DNA of 12,631 bases from Candidatus Aminicenantota bacterium (GTDB lineage Bacteria > Acidobacteriota > Aminicenantia > Aminicenantales > Aminicenantaceae). The notes beneath the pieces are model-generated. The model did not search any database. It was not told the DNA's origin and saw nothing but the letters and a program-made list of their open reading frames with translations. Position numbers and translations under genes: made by a program. The stretch is taken from positions 1 to 12,631 of the forward strand of contig SOIA01000295.1 of NCBI GenBank assembly GCA_004378665.1, written 5' to 3'. Of the stretch, positions 1 to 6,678 are shown in pieces. Every line of letters starts with the position of its first letter. Positions within the stretch are counted from its first letter, which is position 1.

Positions 1-102
1 GGAACCTTTGATGCTCTCGGAGAATTCGGCATATGCCCCGTTCAACGTGTACCCTCTCACTCCTTCCTCCTCTTCCGTCTCTCCTCCAGACCTGCTGTTT
101 AT
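1..102 (-). pseudogene. C-terminal remnant of a YtcJ-like amidohydrolase (runs off left edge)
   Basis: Read on the minus strand, the frame directly after the stop of the metallo-hydrolase gene encodes a stretch containing YTLNGAYAEFSESIKGS. This matches the pattern I know from the C-terminal part of amidohydrolase family 3 (YtcJ-like) enzymes, roughly YT-N-GAYA-F-E-IKGS. In that family the motif lies several hundred residues from the N-terminus, but here the upstream DNA is an intact, unrelated gene on the same strand. The fragment therefore has no room for its catalytic part and looks 5'-truncated. I see no convincing start codon with a ribosome-binding site, although GGAGG-type purine runs occur by chance in the region. 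It may continue left of the window. The family match is from memory of the motif and has not been searched. Confidence 0.45.
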
Positions 103-879
103 TCATAAGGGGATTCTTTCAAAATCCTCAGGAATAATCAATTTGCCCGTGTAGTTTTTTCGAATTTCCTCCTCGATCTCCCGGAGAGAAAAATCCAATT
201 CCCCGAAAAAGTGACAGGGAACCAGACATTTGATCCCGGATCCCTGGGCATGCTGCCCCAGCTGGAGTGAATGAGTGTGCATGGTTTTCAGAGACGGATA
301 ATCCTTAAACACACGAGACGGGGCGCTGCAGTCGTGGACGAGACAATCCTTCCCCGCGGCATACCGAAAAAGAGAAGGATCGCAGGGCGTATCACCCGAA
401 TACACCAGGTCTTTCCTTTCCTTCTTGAATCGGAAATGAAAAGCCAGGGAAGACGGGCTGTGCGGGACTTTGAAAGAAGTGCCGAGAACGGAACCCTCCA
501 ATTCGAAGCTCTCTCCCGCATCGAGCGTGACAAACTCGATCCTGGTCTTGATCTTTTTTCCCCTCAAATGAAACAGGTCCAGAAGGTCTCTGCACAAACG
601 GACAGATTCCTCTGAGCCATAAAGCCGGATGCGCCCTTCATCCAGCATCAGGCTGTGGACCAGAGAAGGCAGCCCGTAGACATGGTCAGGATGGATATGG
701 GTGATCAATATCGCGGCGACATTCCTGGGATCAAGGTTGAACCTCTTGATTTTCTGAAAAACTCCTCCCGGGCAGTCGATGAGGAACAGCTCATCATCCT
801 GTTTGATCAGAAAAGAAGTGTTATCCCTGTTCTCCGTGGCTACGGATCCGCCGGTCCCTAAAAAGCAAAGCTCAATCAT
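103..879 (-). CDS. Metallo-beta-lactamase-fold hydrolase, RNase Z-like subgroup
   Basis: A cytoplasmic zinc hydrolase of about 258 residues. The N-terminus has the beta-strand and GTGG turn typical of the fold. HIHPDH at residues 61-66 supplies the first metal ligands, and H140, D163 (in SGDT) and H223 (in PCHFF) sit where RNase Z and related enzymes have theirs. HDCSAP at 182-187 resembles the RNase Z segment after the bridging aspartate. It is shorter than true tRNase Z, and I see no clear exosite arm, so the substrate could be RNA, a phosphodiester or another small molecule. I chose the internal ATG, which leads straight into the first strand. The in-frame ATG at 909 would add ten residues but has no ribosome-binding site and lies upstream of the likely -10 box. 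The gene is divergent from the GHMP kinase. Confidence 0.85.
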   Translation of the reverse strand: MIELCFLGTGGSVATENRDNTSFLIKQDDELFLIDCPGGVFQKIKRFNLDPRNVAAILITHIHPDHVYGLPSLVHSLMLDEGRIRLYGSEESVRLCRDLLDLFHLRGKKIKTRIEFVTLDAGESFELEGSVLGTSFKVPHSPSSLAFHFRFKKERKDLVYSGDTPCDPSLFRYAAGKDCLVHDCSAPSRVFKDYPSLKTMHTHSLQLGQHAQGSGIKCLVPCHFFGELDFSLREIEEEIRKNYTGKLIIPEDFERIPL

Positions 880-889
880 TTTATTGCGA

Positions 890-898
890 ATAATACCA
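890..898 (-). promoter_or_regulatory. Probable extended -10 promoter of the metallo-hydrolase gene
   Basis: On the minus strand TGG-TATTAT gives an extended -10 element whose last base lies 10 nt before the ATG at 879. Transcription would start about 3-4 nt before that ATG, giving a nearly leaderless mRNA. I see no good -35. This placement also argues against translation from the ATG at 909. Confidence 0.4.
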
Positions 899-929
899 GA
901 GTCCTTCATAAAAAAAAATGATTATTTAT

Positions 930-950
930 GGGGTCAGGCTTTGATAACTT
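930..950 (+). repeat. REP-like GGGGTCAGG intergenic element
   Basis: GGGGTCAGGCTTTGATAACTT lies between the divergent metallo-hydrolase and GHMP kinase genes. I recall GGGGTCAGG- and GGGGACGG-type strings as dispersed intergenic repeats in several bacterial phyla. A related string (10 of the first 15 bases the same) occurs at 8964-8980. There is no partner copy or flanking transposase here, so the assignment is tentative. Confidence 0.3.
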
Positions 951-960
951 AAAAAATAAT

Positions 961-988
961 TTGACAGAGTCTATCTGGATTAGATAAA
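961..988 (+). promoter_or_regulatory. Sigma-70-type promoter for the GHMP kinase-efp operon
   Basis: A perfect TTGACA at 961-966 is followed by 16 nt and GATAAA at 983-988. Transcription would start about 995-997, at or next to the ATG at 997, so the mRNA would be leaderless. The absence of a Shine-Dalgarno sequence before that ATG fits this. TAGATA at 981-986 is an alternative -10 with a shorter spacer. Confidence 0.5.
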
Positions 989-996
989 AAAAAATC

Positions 997-2088
997 ATGA
1001 GAGAAGAGATCAAAGTCTCGGCACCGGGAAGAGTGTGCCTCTTCGGAGAACATCAGGACTATTTCGGCCTTCCGATTATCGCAGCGGCAATCAACCTGAG
1101 AATTTCCATTAGCGGAAAAAAAAGGAAGGACAACACTCTCAAAATAGACCTCCCTGATATCGGAGACGCTGAAGAATTCACACTCGAAAAAGAGGCGGAA
1201 TACACTCAGGAAAGAGATTACCTGAAAAGTGCCGTGAATGTATTGAAAAGGAAAGGCGTCCGGTTTCCCACAGGGTGGGACTGTCATGTCCGGGGCACAA
1301 TCCCAATAAATTCAGGCACAGCAAGCTCCTCTGCCCTTGTGGTGGCCTGGATAAAGTTCCTCCTGGAAGCAGCCGGCGATAAAAGAGCCAGTGCCGTGGA
1401 TGAGATCGCAGAGCTGGCCTTTTTGAGCGAGGTGGCTGAGTTCGGAGAACCTGGAGGAAAAATGGACCATTTTTCCTCTGCTCTGGGAGGAGTGGTCACC
1501 ATCGATTTTGATGAGGAATTGAAAGTCAAAAAGCTGAAAAATTCATTGAAAGAATTCGTTCTGGCCGATTCTCTCCAGAAAAAAGACACGACCGGAATGT
1601 TGGGGTACATAAAAAGTCATGTCCTCGAAGGAGAGGCCAGCATTCAGGAAAAAATAGACGGGTTCAACCTGAAAAGCCCTCTCACACAAAGAGAGAAAGA
1701 CGAGATAGAAAAGTTATCGCCGGATGTCAAAAGACTGCTGAAAGGAACCCTTCTCACAAGGGACCTCACTGCTGAAGGCAGGGCCCTTTTTGAATCAGAG
1801 GTTTTCGACCATGCCCGATTCGGCGAACTGCTTTCCCGCCAACACGATGTCCTCAGGGACAGCATCCGCATCTCCACTCCAAAAATCGAGCAAATGATAG
1901 CTGTTTCGCTCGAGGCCGGCGCATTGGGTGCAAAGACGAACGGCTCGGGAGGCGGAGGATGCATGTTTGCCTACGCACCTGAGAACGCGGCAAACGTTGC
2001 CGCAGCTCTGGAAAAAACAGGCGCAAAGGCCTATGTCGTCCGCGTCGATGCAGGGGCCAGGCGAGAAGAAATCGAGGAGGACACATGA
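997..2088 (+). CDS. GHMP-family sugar kinase (galactokinase-like)
   Basis: A cytoplasmic ATP-dependent small-molecule kinase of 363 residues. All three GHMP motifs are visible. Residues 9-22 hold APGRVCLFGEHQDY, close to the galactokinase signature. Residues 103-113 hold the glycine/serine phosphate loop, ending SGTASSSA. Residues 312-321 hold KTNGSGGGGC. GKMDHFSSALGG around D157 matches the galactokinase region with the catalytic aspartate. This favours a sugar or sugar-alcohol substrate over mevalonate or homoserine, but the exact substrate cannot be read from the sequence. No ribosome-binding site precedes the ATG; a TTGACA promoter lies just upstream, so the message is probably leaderless. 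The stop overlaps the efp start in ATGA, which implies translational coupling. Confidence 0.85.
   Translation: MREEIKVSAPGRVCLFGEHQDYFGLPIIAAAINLRISISGKKRKDNTLKIDLPDIGDAEEFTLEKEAEYTQERDYLKSAVNVLKRKGVRFPTGWDCHVRGTIPINSGTASSSALVVAWIKFLLEAAGDKRASAVDEIAELAFLSEVAEFGEPGGKMDHFSSALGGVVTIDFDEELKVKKLKNSLKEFVLADSLQKKDTTGMLGYIKSHVLEGEASIQEKIDGFNLKSPLTQREKDEIEKLSPDVKRLLKGTLLTRDLTAEGRALFESEVFDHARFGELLSRQHDVLRDSIRISTPKIEQMIAVSLEAGALGAKTNGSGGGGCMFAYAPENAANVAAALEKTGAKAYVVRVDAGARREEIEEDT
2074..2080 (+). promoter_or_regulatory. Ribosome-binding site of efp inside the kinase gene
   Basis: GAGGAGG lies four bases before the efp ATG and inside the last codons of the kinase. It fixes the efp start at the ATGA overlap. 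Confidence 0.75.
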
Positions 2089-2645
2089 TCAACGCAACTC
2101 AAATCAGAAAAGGTATGGTCATAAAAGTCGAGGGGAAACTTCACAAGGTTCTCGAAGCTACCCACGTCACACCTGGAAAAGGGCAGGCGTTGATGCAGAC
2201 AAAACTCCGCAACCTCGGTAATCAAACGCTGCTCGACTACAGGTTCCGGTCGAAAGACAAGGTCGAGCAGGCCTATCTTGAAACAGTCGAGATGGAATTT
2301 CTGTATCAGAGCGGAGATGACTATATATTCATGAACCTCGAGAACTACGAACAGATCAAACTCACTAAAGACATGATCGGTGGAGAAGTCGCCTATCTCA
2401 TTCCCAATGTTGTCTTTCTCATAGAGATGCACGAGGGGAGTCCGGTGGGAGTCGAACCGCCGTTAACGATAAACCTCAAAGTGGTCAAGACCGAGCCTTT
2501 CCTTAAAGGGGCAACTCAATCGGCGAGCAGTAAACCTGCAGAGCTCGAAACCGGAATCACCATCAATGTTCCCCAGTTCATCAAGGAAGGGGACATCATC
2601 CGCATCGACACGCGAGAGGATAAATACCTGGAACGAGTAAAATAA
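2085..2645 (+). CDS. efp: Elongation factor P
   Basis: EF-P binds the ribosome between the P and E sites and relieves stalling at polyproline stretches. The 186 residues are the normal family length and show the three-domain pattern. The N-terminal KOW-like domain carries the loop VTPGKGQA with K32 at the tip, so this is a lysine-type EF-P and not the arginine type that is rhamnosylated. The central OB domain follows, and the C-terminal OB domain includes the signature run TEPFLKGAT...KPAELETG...VPQFI..GD.I.IDTRE. No recognisable EpmA, EpmB or YmfI modification gene lies in the window. The gene is translationally coupled to the upstream sugar kinase and probably ends at the hairpin at 2660-2672. 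Confidence 0.97.
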   Translation: MINATQIRKGMVIKVEGKLHKVLEATHVTPGKGQALMQTKLRNLGNQTLLDYRFRSKDKVEQAYLETVEMEFLYQSGDDYIFMNLENYEQIKLTKDMIGGEVAYLIPNVVFLIEMHEGSPVGVEPPLTINLKVVKTEPFLKGATQSASSKPAELETGITINVPQFIKEGDIIRIDTREDKYLERVK

Positions 2646-2659
2646 AAGATAAAATAAAC

Positions 2660-2672
2660 GGGGACGTTCCCC
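2660..2672. terminator. Bidirectional hairpin between convergent efp and propeller genes
   Basis: GGGGACGTTCCCC forms a 5-bp stem with a 3-nt loop. In the minus direction it is followed by a T-rich tract (GTTTATTTTATC), and in the plus direction by ATTAAATTTT, so it could end transcription both ways. It shares its core with the palindrome at 9014-9024. Confidence 0.5.
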
Positions 2673-2681
2673 ATTAAATTT

Positions 2682-4781
2682 TCAGAAACTCTGTCTGTGG
2701 ACTCCGATATTGCCGTGGCTGTCTTGAACCTTGACGGTGATCATGTTATCGAATACGGCGGGCAGAGTGATAGATACCCTGAAACGCTCCTGTCTCGAGT
2801 CACAGATCCCATCTCGAGGGAAAATGCTTATCCACTCACCGGGCCTGATAAGGTATTTGACTTCCTGGATGGAAGACATCGAATCCTCGGCCGCGAAGCT
2901 GACGATCAGTTTATTCTTATCCCTGTCCACTCTAAAACCTTTGATCGTGGGAAGAGAATTATCGATCACCAAAGGACGGCTGACCTTCTCGGCTTTTTGC
3001 TCCATCCCGGGAGGATTGGAGGGAGTATCCGAAGCGACAACCTTCAGAAAATACACACCATCAGGATAAGTCAATGTATCAAAGGCATAGATCGTATCAG
3101 TCCACTTCTCCCTTAAGATCCGCCACTCCTCTTCACCTTCTTTTCTGATATAGAGCGAATACACAAGGTTGTCTCCATTCTCGTCTTCCGCCTCCCAAAC
3201 AACGGTCTGGAATCCCTTTCTCTCGATTTTTTTCGGAACGATCAAAGCTCTCTCTCCCGCAGCGTTTTTTGTCTGCTCTGAAATATCCGTATCCGCTCCC
3301 CAGACGACTTCAGCCTGGATCGGTGGCTTCAAATAGACCACATTTGGCGGAAGCATGGTCAGTATCGTGATTTCCGGCGCGAGGTTTGTCTGCAGATAAA
3401 ACAAGGAGATCCTTCTCAAAAGCGGAGAGGCTTTCCCGGATCGTGCTTTAAACATGACTTTGAACTGGAGGTAACGGGCTTTTGGGCTGAGAATCTGTTC
3501 GCCCTCCGTCTTCTGGTAGGGAGGCGACCAATCGCTCCAGGTCGCGCCGGGGCGGCTTGAATTTCCACTCCGGGTTTGAAACTGAAGATTGCATCCAGAC
3601 GGAACCTCTGATTCCCAATCCATTCTTCCCCACGAGGAGACAGTTTGAGTGTCAATCACCTGACTCAGGTATTCCCCTTCGAGTATCTGCTTAGGATGGA
3701 TGATACTCAAGCCGGGGGGATTATTCGAAAGCATATAGATTTTCGGACCGAACGGAACAAGGGAGTATGCCTGTGCGGAGTTTTTCTGGATAAGGAGAGA
3801 AATCTTCTCGCTTCGATCTAACGAATAAACACGTCCTTTATCCCCGGTTCCAAAAAGGAGCTTTTTCTCTGTCTCATCCCATGACAGGCTGTAGATCAAT
3901 TCATCACTGGACTGCCAAACCCTCTTCGCGATTCCTTTGAAATTGATTTTAAAAAGAGCGCCGGGCTGCATCTGGCTTAAGGATGGAATCTCTTTCGCCT
4001 GCACTGGAGCCGGAGTCACTGGGCTGACAATTCTTCCCCCCGCCGCCGCGTAGATATTCCCTTCTCTGTCCAGTGCGACACTTCGTATCTCTTCATAAGG
4101 AGATTCAAACAGGATAGATGGCTTTTTCCCGCGGGAAATCCGGTACACTCGACCGCTTCCCCCGGTCCCGGCAATGATATCCTCATTCAAATCTTTTTCG
4201 ACGCAGAGAACGTGATTCTCCTCCGTTCTCAGAATCTGTATTCCTTCTCCTTCCATGTTGATCTGATAAATCCCGCCGCTCTCACCGACCGCAGCCAGCA
4301 AAACTCCCCGTTCAATAAAAAACAGGTCCCAGATGTATTTTTCGCGGGGATTGAAGAAAGGTCCGCCTTGACCTTTTTCTGTGATTTTATAGATCTTCCC
4401 GTTGGGTGAGGTTCCTGCATAAAGGTTGCCTTTCCTGTCCCGAGCAAGGCAGAGAACGTCCATTTCAGGGACCTGGAAATACAGCTCCACTTTCCCGCTT
4501 TTGCCAATTTTGTATATTTTCCCGGCATGTCCTGTCCCCAGGAATATTTCTCCCTGCGGAGTGAGGAGAAGGGATAAATAAAAATCTTCAACAGGAGCCT
4601 CCACCGGCTCTTCTTTCGGAGACAGGGAGAGAACGCCGTCATAAGAGACCGAGATTCCACTCAATTTTCCTCTTAAAAAATCGTCCTTGTTCCGGATTTC
4701 CCATTTTTGAGGAACAACGCCATGCAGAGCTTGAGCGAAAAGGATACTCATCACGAAAAACGGGACCAGTGCTCTTTTCAT
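2682..4781 (-). CDS. Secreted beta-propeller protein with C-terminal beta-sandwich domains
   Basis: A 699-residue exported protein with no recognised enzyme motif. Residues 1-21 form a signal peptide (basic start, hydrophobic core). Residues from about 65 to 325 carry a propeller repeat with the pattern (Y/F/L)-x-G-T-G-x-x-G-(K/R)-(I/V)-Y-x-I. Anchor positions at 80, 121, 162, 203 and 244 are exactly 41 residues apart, and a further blade at about 309 follows an insertion of about 24 residues. Residues of about 366-465 look like a jelly-roll or galactose-binding-like domain (SSWGRMDWE, TWSDWSPPY, LLRRISLFYL). From about 465 to 699 there are one or two fibronectin/Ig-like segments. Such proteins usually bind partners or surfaces. 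It lies 13 nt downstream of the S55 peptidase gene, with AGGAG before its ATG, so the two are probably co-transcribed. Confidence 0.8.
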   Translation of the reverse strand: MKRALVPFFVMSILFAQALHGVVPQKWEIRNKDDFLRGKLSGISVSYDGVLSLSPKEEPVEAPVEDFYLSLLLTPQGEIFLGTGHAGKIYKIGKSGKVELYFQVPEMDVLCLARDRKGNLYAGTSPNGKIYKITEKGQGGPFFNPREKYIWDLFFIERGVLLAAVGESGGIYQINMEGEGIQILRTEENHVLCVEKDLNEDIIAGTGGSGRVYRISRGKKPSILFESPYEEIRSVALDREGNIYAAAGGRIVSPVTPAPVQAKEIPSLSQMQPGALFKINFKGIAKRVWQSSDELIYSLSWDETEKKLLFGTGDKGRVYSLDRSEKISLLIQKNSAQAYSLVPFGPKIYMLSNNPPGLSIIHPKQILEGEYLSQVIDTQTVSSWGRMDWESEVPSGCNLQFQTRSGNSSRPGATWSDWSPPYQKTEGEQILSPKARYLQFKVMFKARSGKASPLLRRISLFYLQTNLAPEITILTMLPPNVVYLKPPIQAEVVWGADTDISEQTKNAAGERALIVPKKIERKGFQTVVWEAEDENGDNLVYSLYIRKEGEEEWRILREKWTDTIYAFDTLTYPDGVYFLKVVASDTPSNPPGMEQKAEKVSRPLVIDNSLPTIKGFRVDRDKNKLIVSFAAEDSMSSIQEVKYLIRPGEWISIFPRDGICDSRQERFRVSITLPAVFDNMITVKVQDSHGNIGVHRQSF

Positions 4782-4794
4782 TCCTTTTTTTCTC

Positions 4795-6609
4795 CTATTT
4801 TTTAATTTTGACCGGAATCACTGCTTCTCCCCTGAAAACATACGGAATCGGCAGCTGATACTCCATCAGAGTCGATCTGGTGAGCTCGATCGGAGAAGAC
4901 GCTGCCGCACGGGGAGACGCAAACATGGATCTCATCGAGGGAGGCAAATTCGACATCTCTTCGCCTCTGAGGAATATTCCTGGTTTGGAGGCGATCATCT
5001 TGATGTAGATGCGGTTGTTCTTCCTGAGATTGTTCAGCATCCGGACGAGCTGGCTCAAATTCCGGGGAATAAAGGTCGCGGATCTGTACTGACTCATTTC
5101 GATTCTTGCCATCGATGCGGCATCTGCGACAACAATCTGAAATTCAGAACCTGGGGGGAGGTTAGGAACCTGGATGCTTCCCTCTTCACGATGACTTTCT
5201 CCTCTGAATGTCCGGTAGTCTATTTTCACATCGATTCGCTCTCCGGGCGAAGCCTCATACTTACTCAACCAGACTTTCTCCAGGAAAGAAAACTTGACTT
5301 CTTCGAAAGCCTGAATGTTCAGGTCTATGCGGTGGATCCCCAATTCTTCGAATTCATTATTGGTCAAGAAATAAACGACTCCGGCAATAAGGCTCGAGAG
5401 GCTCACAACGGAGGCGTCGAATTGGCCCGAGAAGAGATCATCGAGGCGGATGTTCATCCCGTTCTCCAGGTAGATGTTCCCCAGGAGACCAAGAGAAAGG
5501 TCTCCAATAGCTCTTTCTTCAGTTGTCACGATTCCCCCGAGCGAAACATTGAGCAAGACGGGAGTCAAAATCTTATCATTGACGACCTTGATCTTGTATT
5601 CCTTCAATTCGCCATCAGAGTCCATTATCCGGATGTTCACCGGAACGAGACGGGGGATCTTCCCCAGCTCACCCAGAAGTCCTGAAGATCTGTCCTGAGT
5701 GAATTTCCCGACAAGGCTGTCCGACACAGCGAGTTTGAACGAGGACATAAGGCTGGGAACAACAGTGATCACTTTAGCCTTAGTCATCGCATAATCCACT
5801 GCGCCTAAATTGTAAAGAGGATGGCCAAAAGCCAGGACTTTGCTGCCATCGATATAAGTAACAGTTCCCACGGCAGACATATCCAAATCACCACTGACCA
5901 ATTGGATGGCCACGGGTCCCCCTTCCCTCAAAGTGAGGTCAGGAGGGGAAATAGTCTCAAGAGACTGACCAGAAAAAGCGCTCATGACAGGATTGAATCC
6001 CAGGTTCGAGAAGAAAGACCTGGATTGTTCAAACGCATAAGAGGAAAATCCGCTGAAGACAAGGGGAATGCTCAACGGCTTCAGAGCCCTTCCTTCGGAA
6101 TGAAAAACAGCTTTCGAGAGGAAAAAATTTTTGTTCAACATGAAGAGTTCGTCTAAAGTCAGATGCTTTTTTACCGGAACCTGAGGAGAAAAAACAGGGC
6201 CTTTCTTACGCTTTTCCGAGATGGACATCATTTCTTCGATCGGAGTGATCCCGGCGATCGGTTCCTTGACAAAAGTCCCATAGCTGTAGGCCACAGCTCC
6301 AATCAGTTTACCGTCCACATAAACCGGACTTCCGCTCATCCCGGAGATGACACCGGCTTCATCCAAAATGCCTCCTTTTAGCCTGGCCAGGATAATGCTT
6401 TTTTTGGGCTGCACATTCTTGAGCACGCCGATAATCTCCACATCGAATTCTTCAATCCGGTTTCCCTGAAAAACGCTCCTTCCCTTTCCTTTCATTCCCG
6501 CCTTGACCTGATCCAACGGGAGGATGGGAACCGAGCCCTCAACTGCGCTCAAGACCATACAGATGATGAGCGAAAGCAAAAGTATCTCTATTGTTGTTTT
6601 TTTTCTCAT
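4795..6609 (-). CDS. Secreted S55 (SpoIVB-type) serine peptidase-like protein with permuted domain halves
   Basis: A 604-residue exported protein. Residues 1-25 form a signal peptide. Residues 52-130 match the C-terminal half of the SpoIVB peptidase domain: EEFDVEII, then GMSGSP at 90-95 with nucleophile S92, then GKLIGAVAYSYG. Residues of about 236-320 match the N-terminal half: VGTVTYIDGSKVLAFGHP with H263, then GKFTQDRSSGLLGELG. In B. subtilis SpoIVB the histidine half comes first, so the order is reversed here. Residues 328-343 (IMDSDGELKEYKIKVV) then resemble the SpoIVB linker strand a second time. No PDZ domain is visible, and residues 440-604 are unrecognised beta-rich sequence. AAAGGA precedes the ATG at very short spacing. 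The gene lies 69 nt after the SPT-like gene and 13 nt before the propeller gene. Peptidase activity is not proven by sequence. Confidence 0.85.
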   Translation of the reverse strand: MRKKTTIEILLLSLIICMVLSAVEGSVPILPLDQVKAGMKGKGRSVFQGNRIEEFDVEIIGVLKNVQPKKSIILARLKGGILDEAGVISGMSGSPVYVDGKLIGAVAYSYGTFVKEPIAGITPIEEMMSISEKRKKGPVFSPQVPVKKHLTLDELFMLNKNFFLSKAVFHSEGRALKPLSIPLVFSGFSSYAFEQSRSFFSNLGFNPVMSAFSGQSLETISPPDLTLREGGPVAIQLVSGDLDMSAVGTVTYIDGSKVLAFGHPLYNLGAVDYAMTKAKVITVVPSLMSSFKLAVSDSLVGKFTQDRSSGLLGELGKIPRLVPVNIRIMDSDGELKEYKIKVVNDKILTPVLLNVSLGGIVTTEERAIGDLSLGLLGNIYLENGMNIRLDDLFSGQFDASVVSLSSLIAGVVYFLTNNEFEELGIHRIDLNIQAFEEVKFSFLEKVWLSKYEASPGERIDVKIDYRTFRGESHREEGSIQVPNLPPGSEFQIVVADAASMARIEMSQYRSATFIPRNLSQLVRMLNNLRKNNRIYIKMIASKPGIFLRGEEMSNLPPSMRSMFASPRAAASSPIELTRSTLMEYQLPIPYVFRGEAVIPVKIKK

Positions 6610-6678
6610 TGTCCTTTCATTGACCGGCTTGATTCGAGAGGAGAATTGGAGCGCCGGAAGATTGGATTTCTGTTCCTC

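Noticed and set aside
271..615. Plus-strand open frame of 114 residues over the metallo-hydrolase gene
   Set aside because: Antisense shadow of a gene with all metal-binding motifs; no recognisable protein features.
880..909. Upstream ATG at 909 as start of the metallo-hydrolase
   Set aside because: It adds ten non-conserved residues, lacks a ribosome-binding site, and lies upstream of the likely -10 box.
6606..6620. Four-codon upstream frame (ATG AAA GGA CAA TGA) overlapping the S55 start
   Set aside because: No ribosome-binding site for it, and its AAAGGA is better read as the S55 ribosome-binding site; so short a frame is likely by chance.
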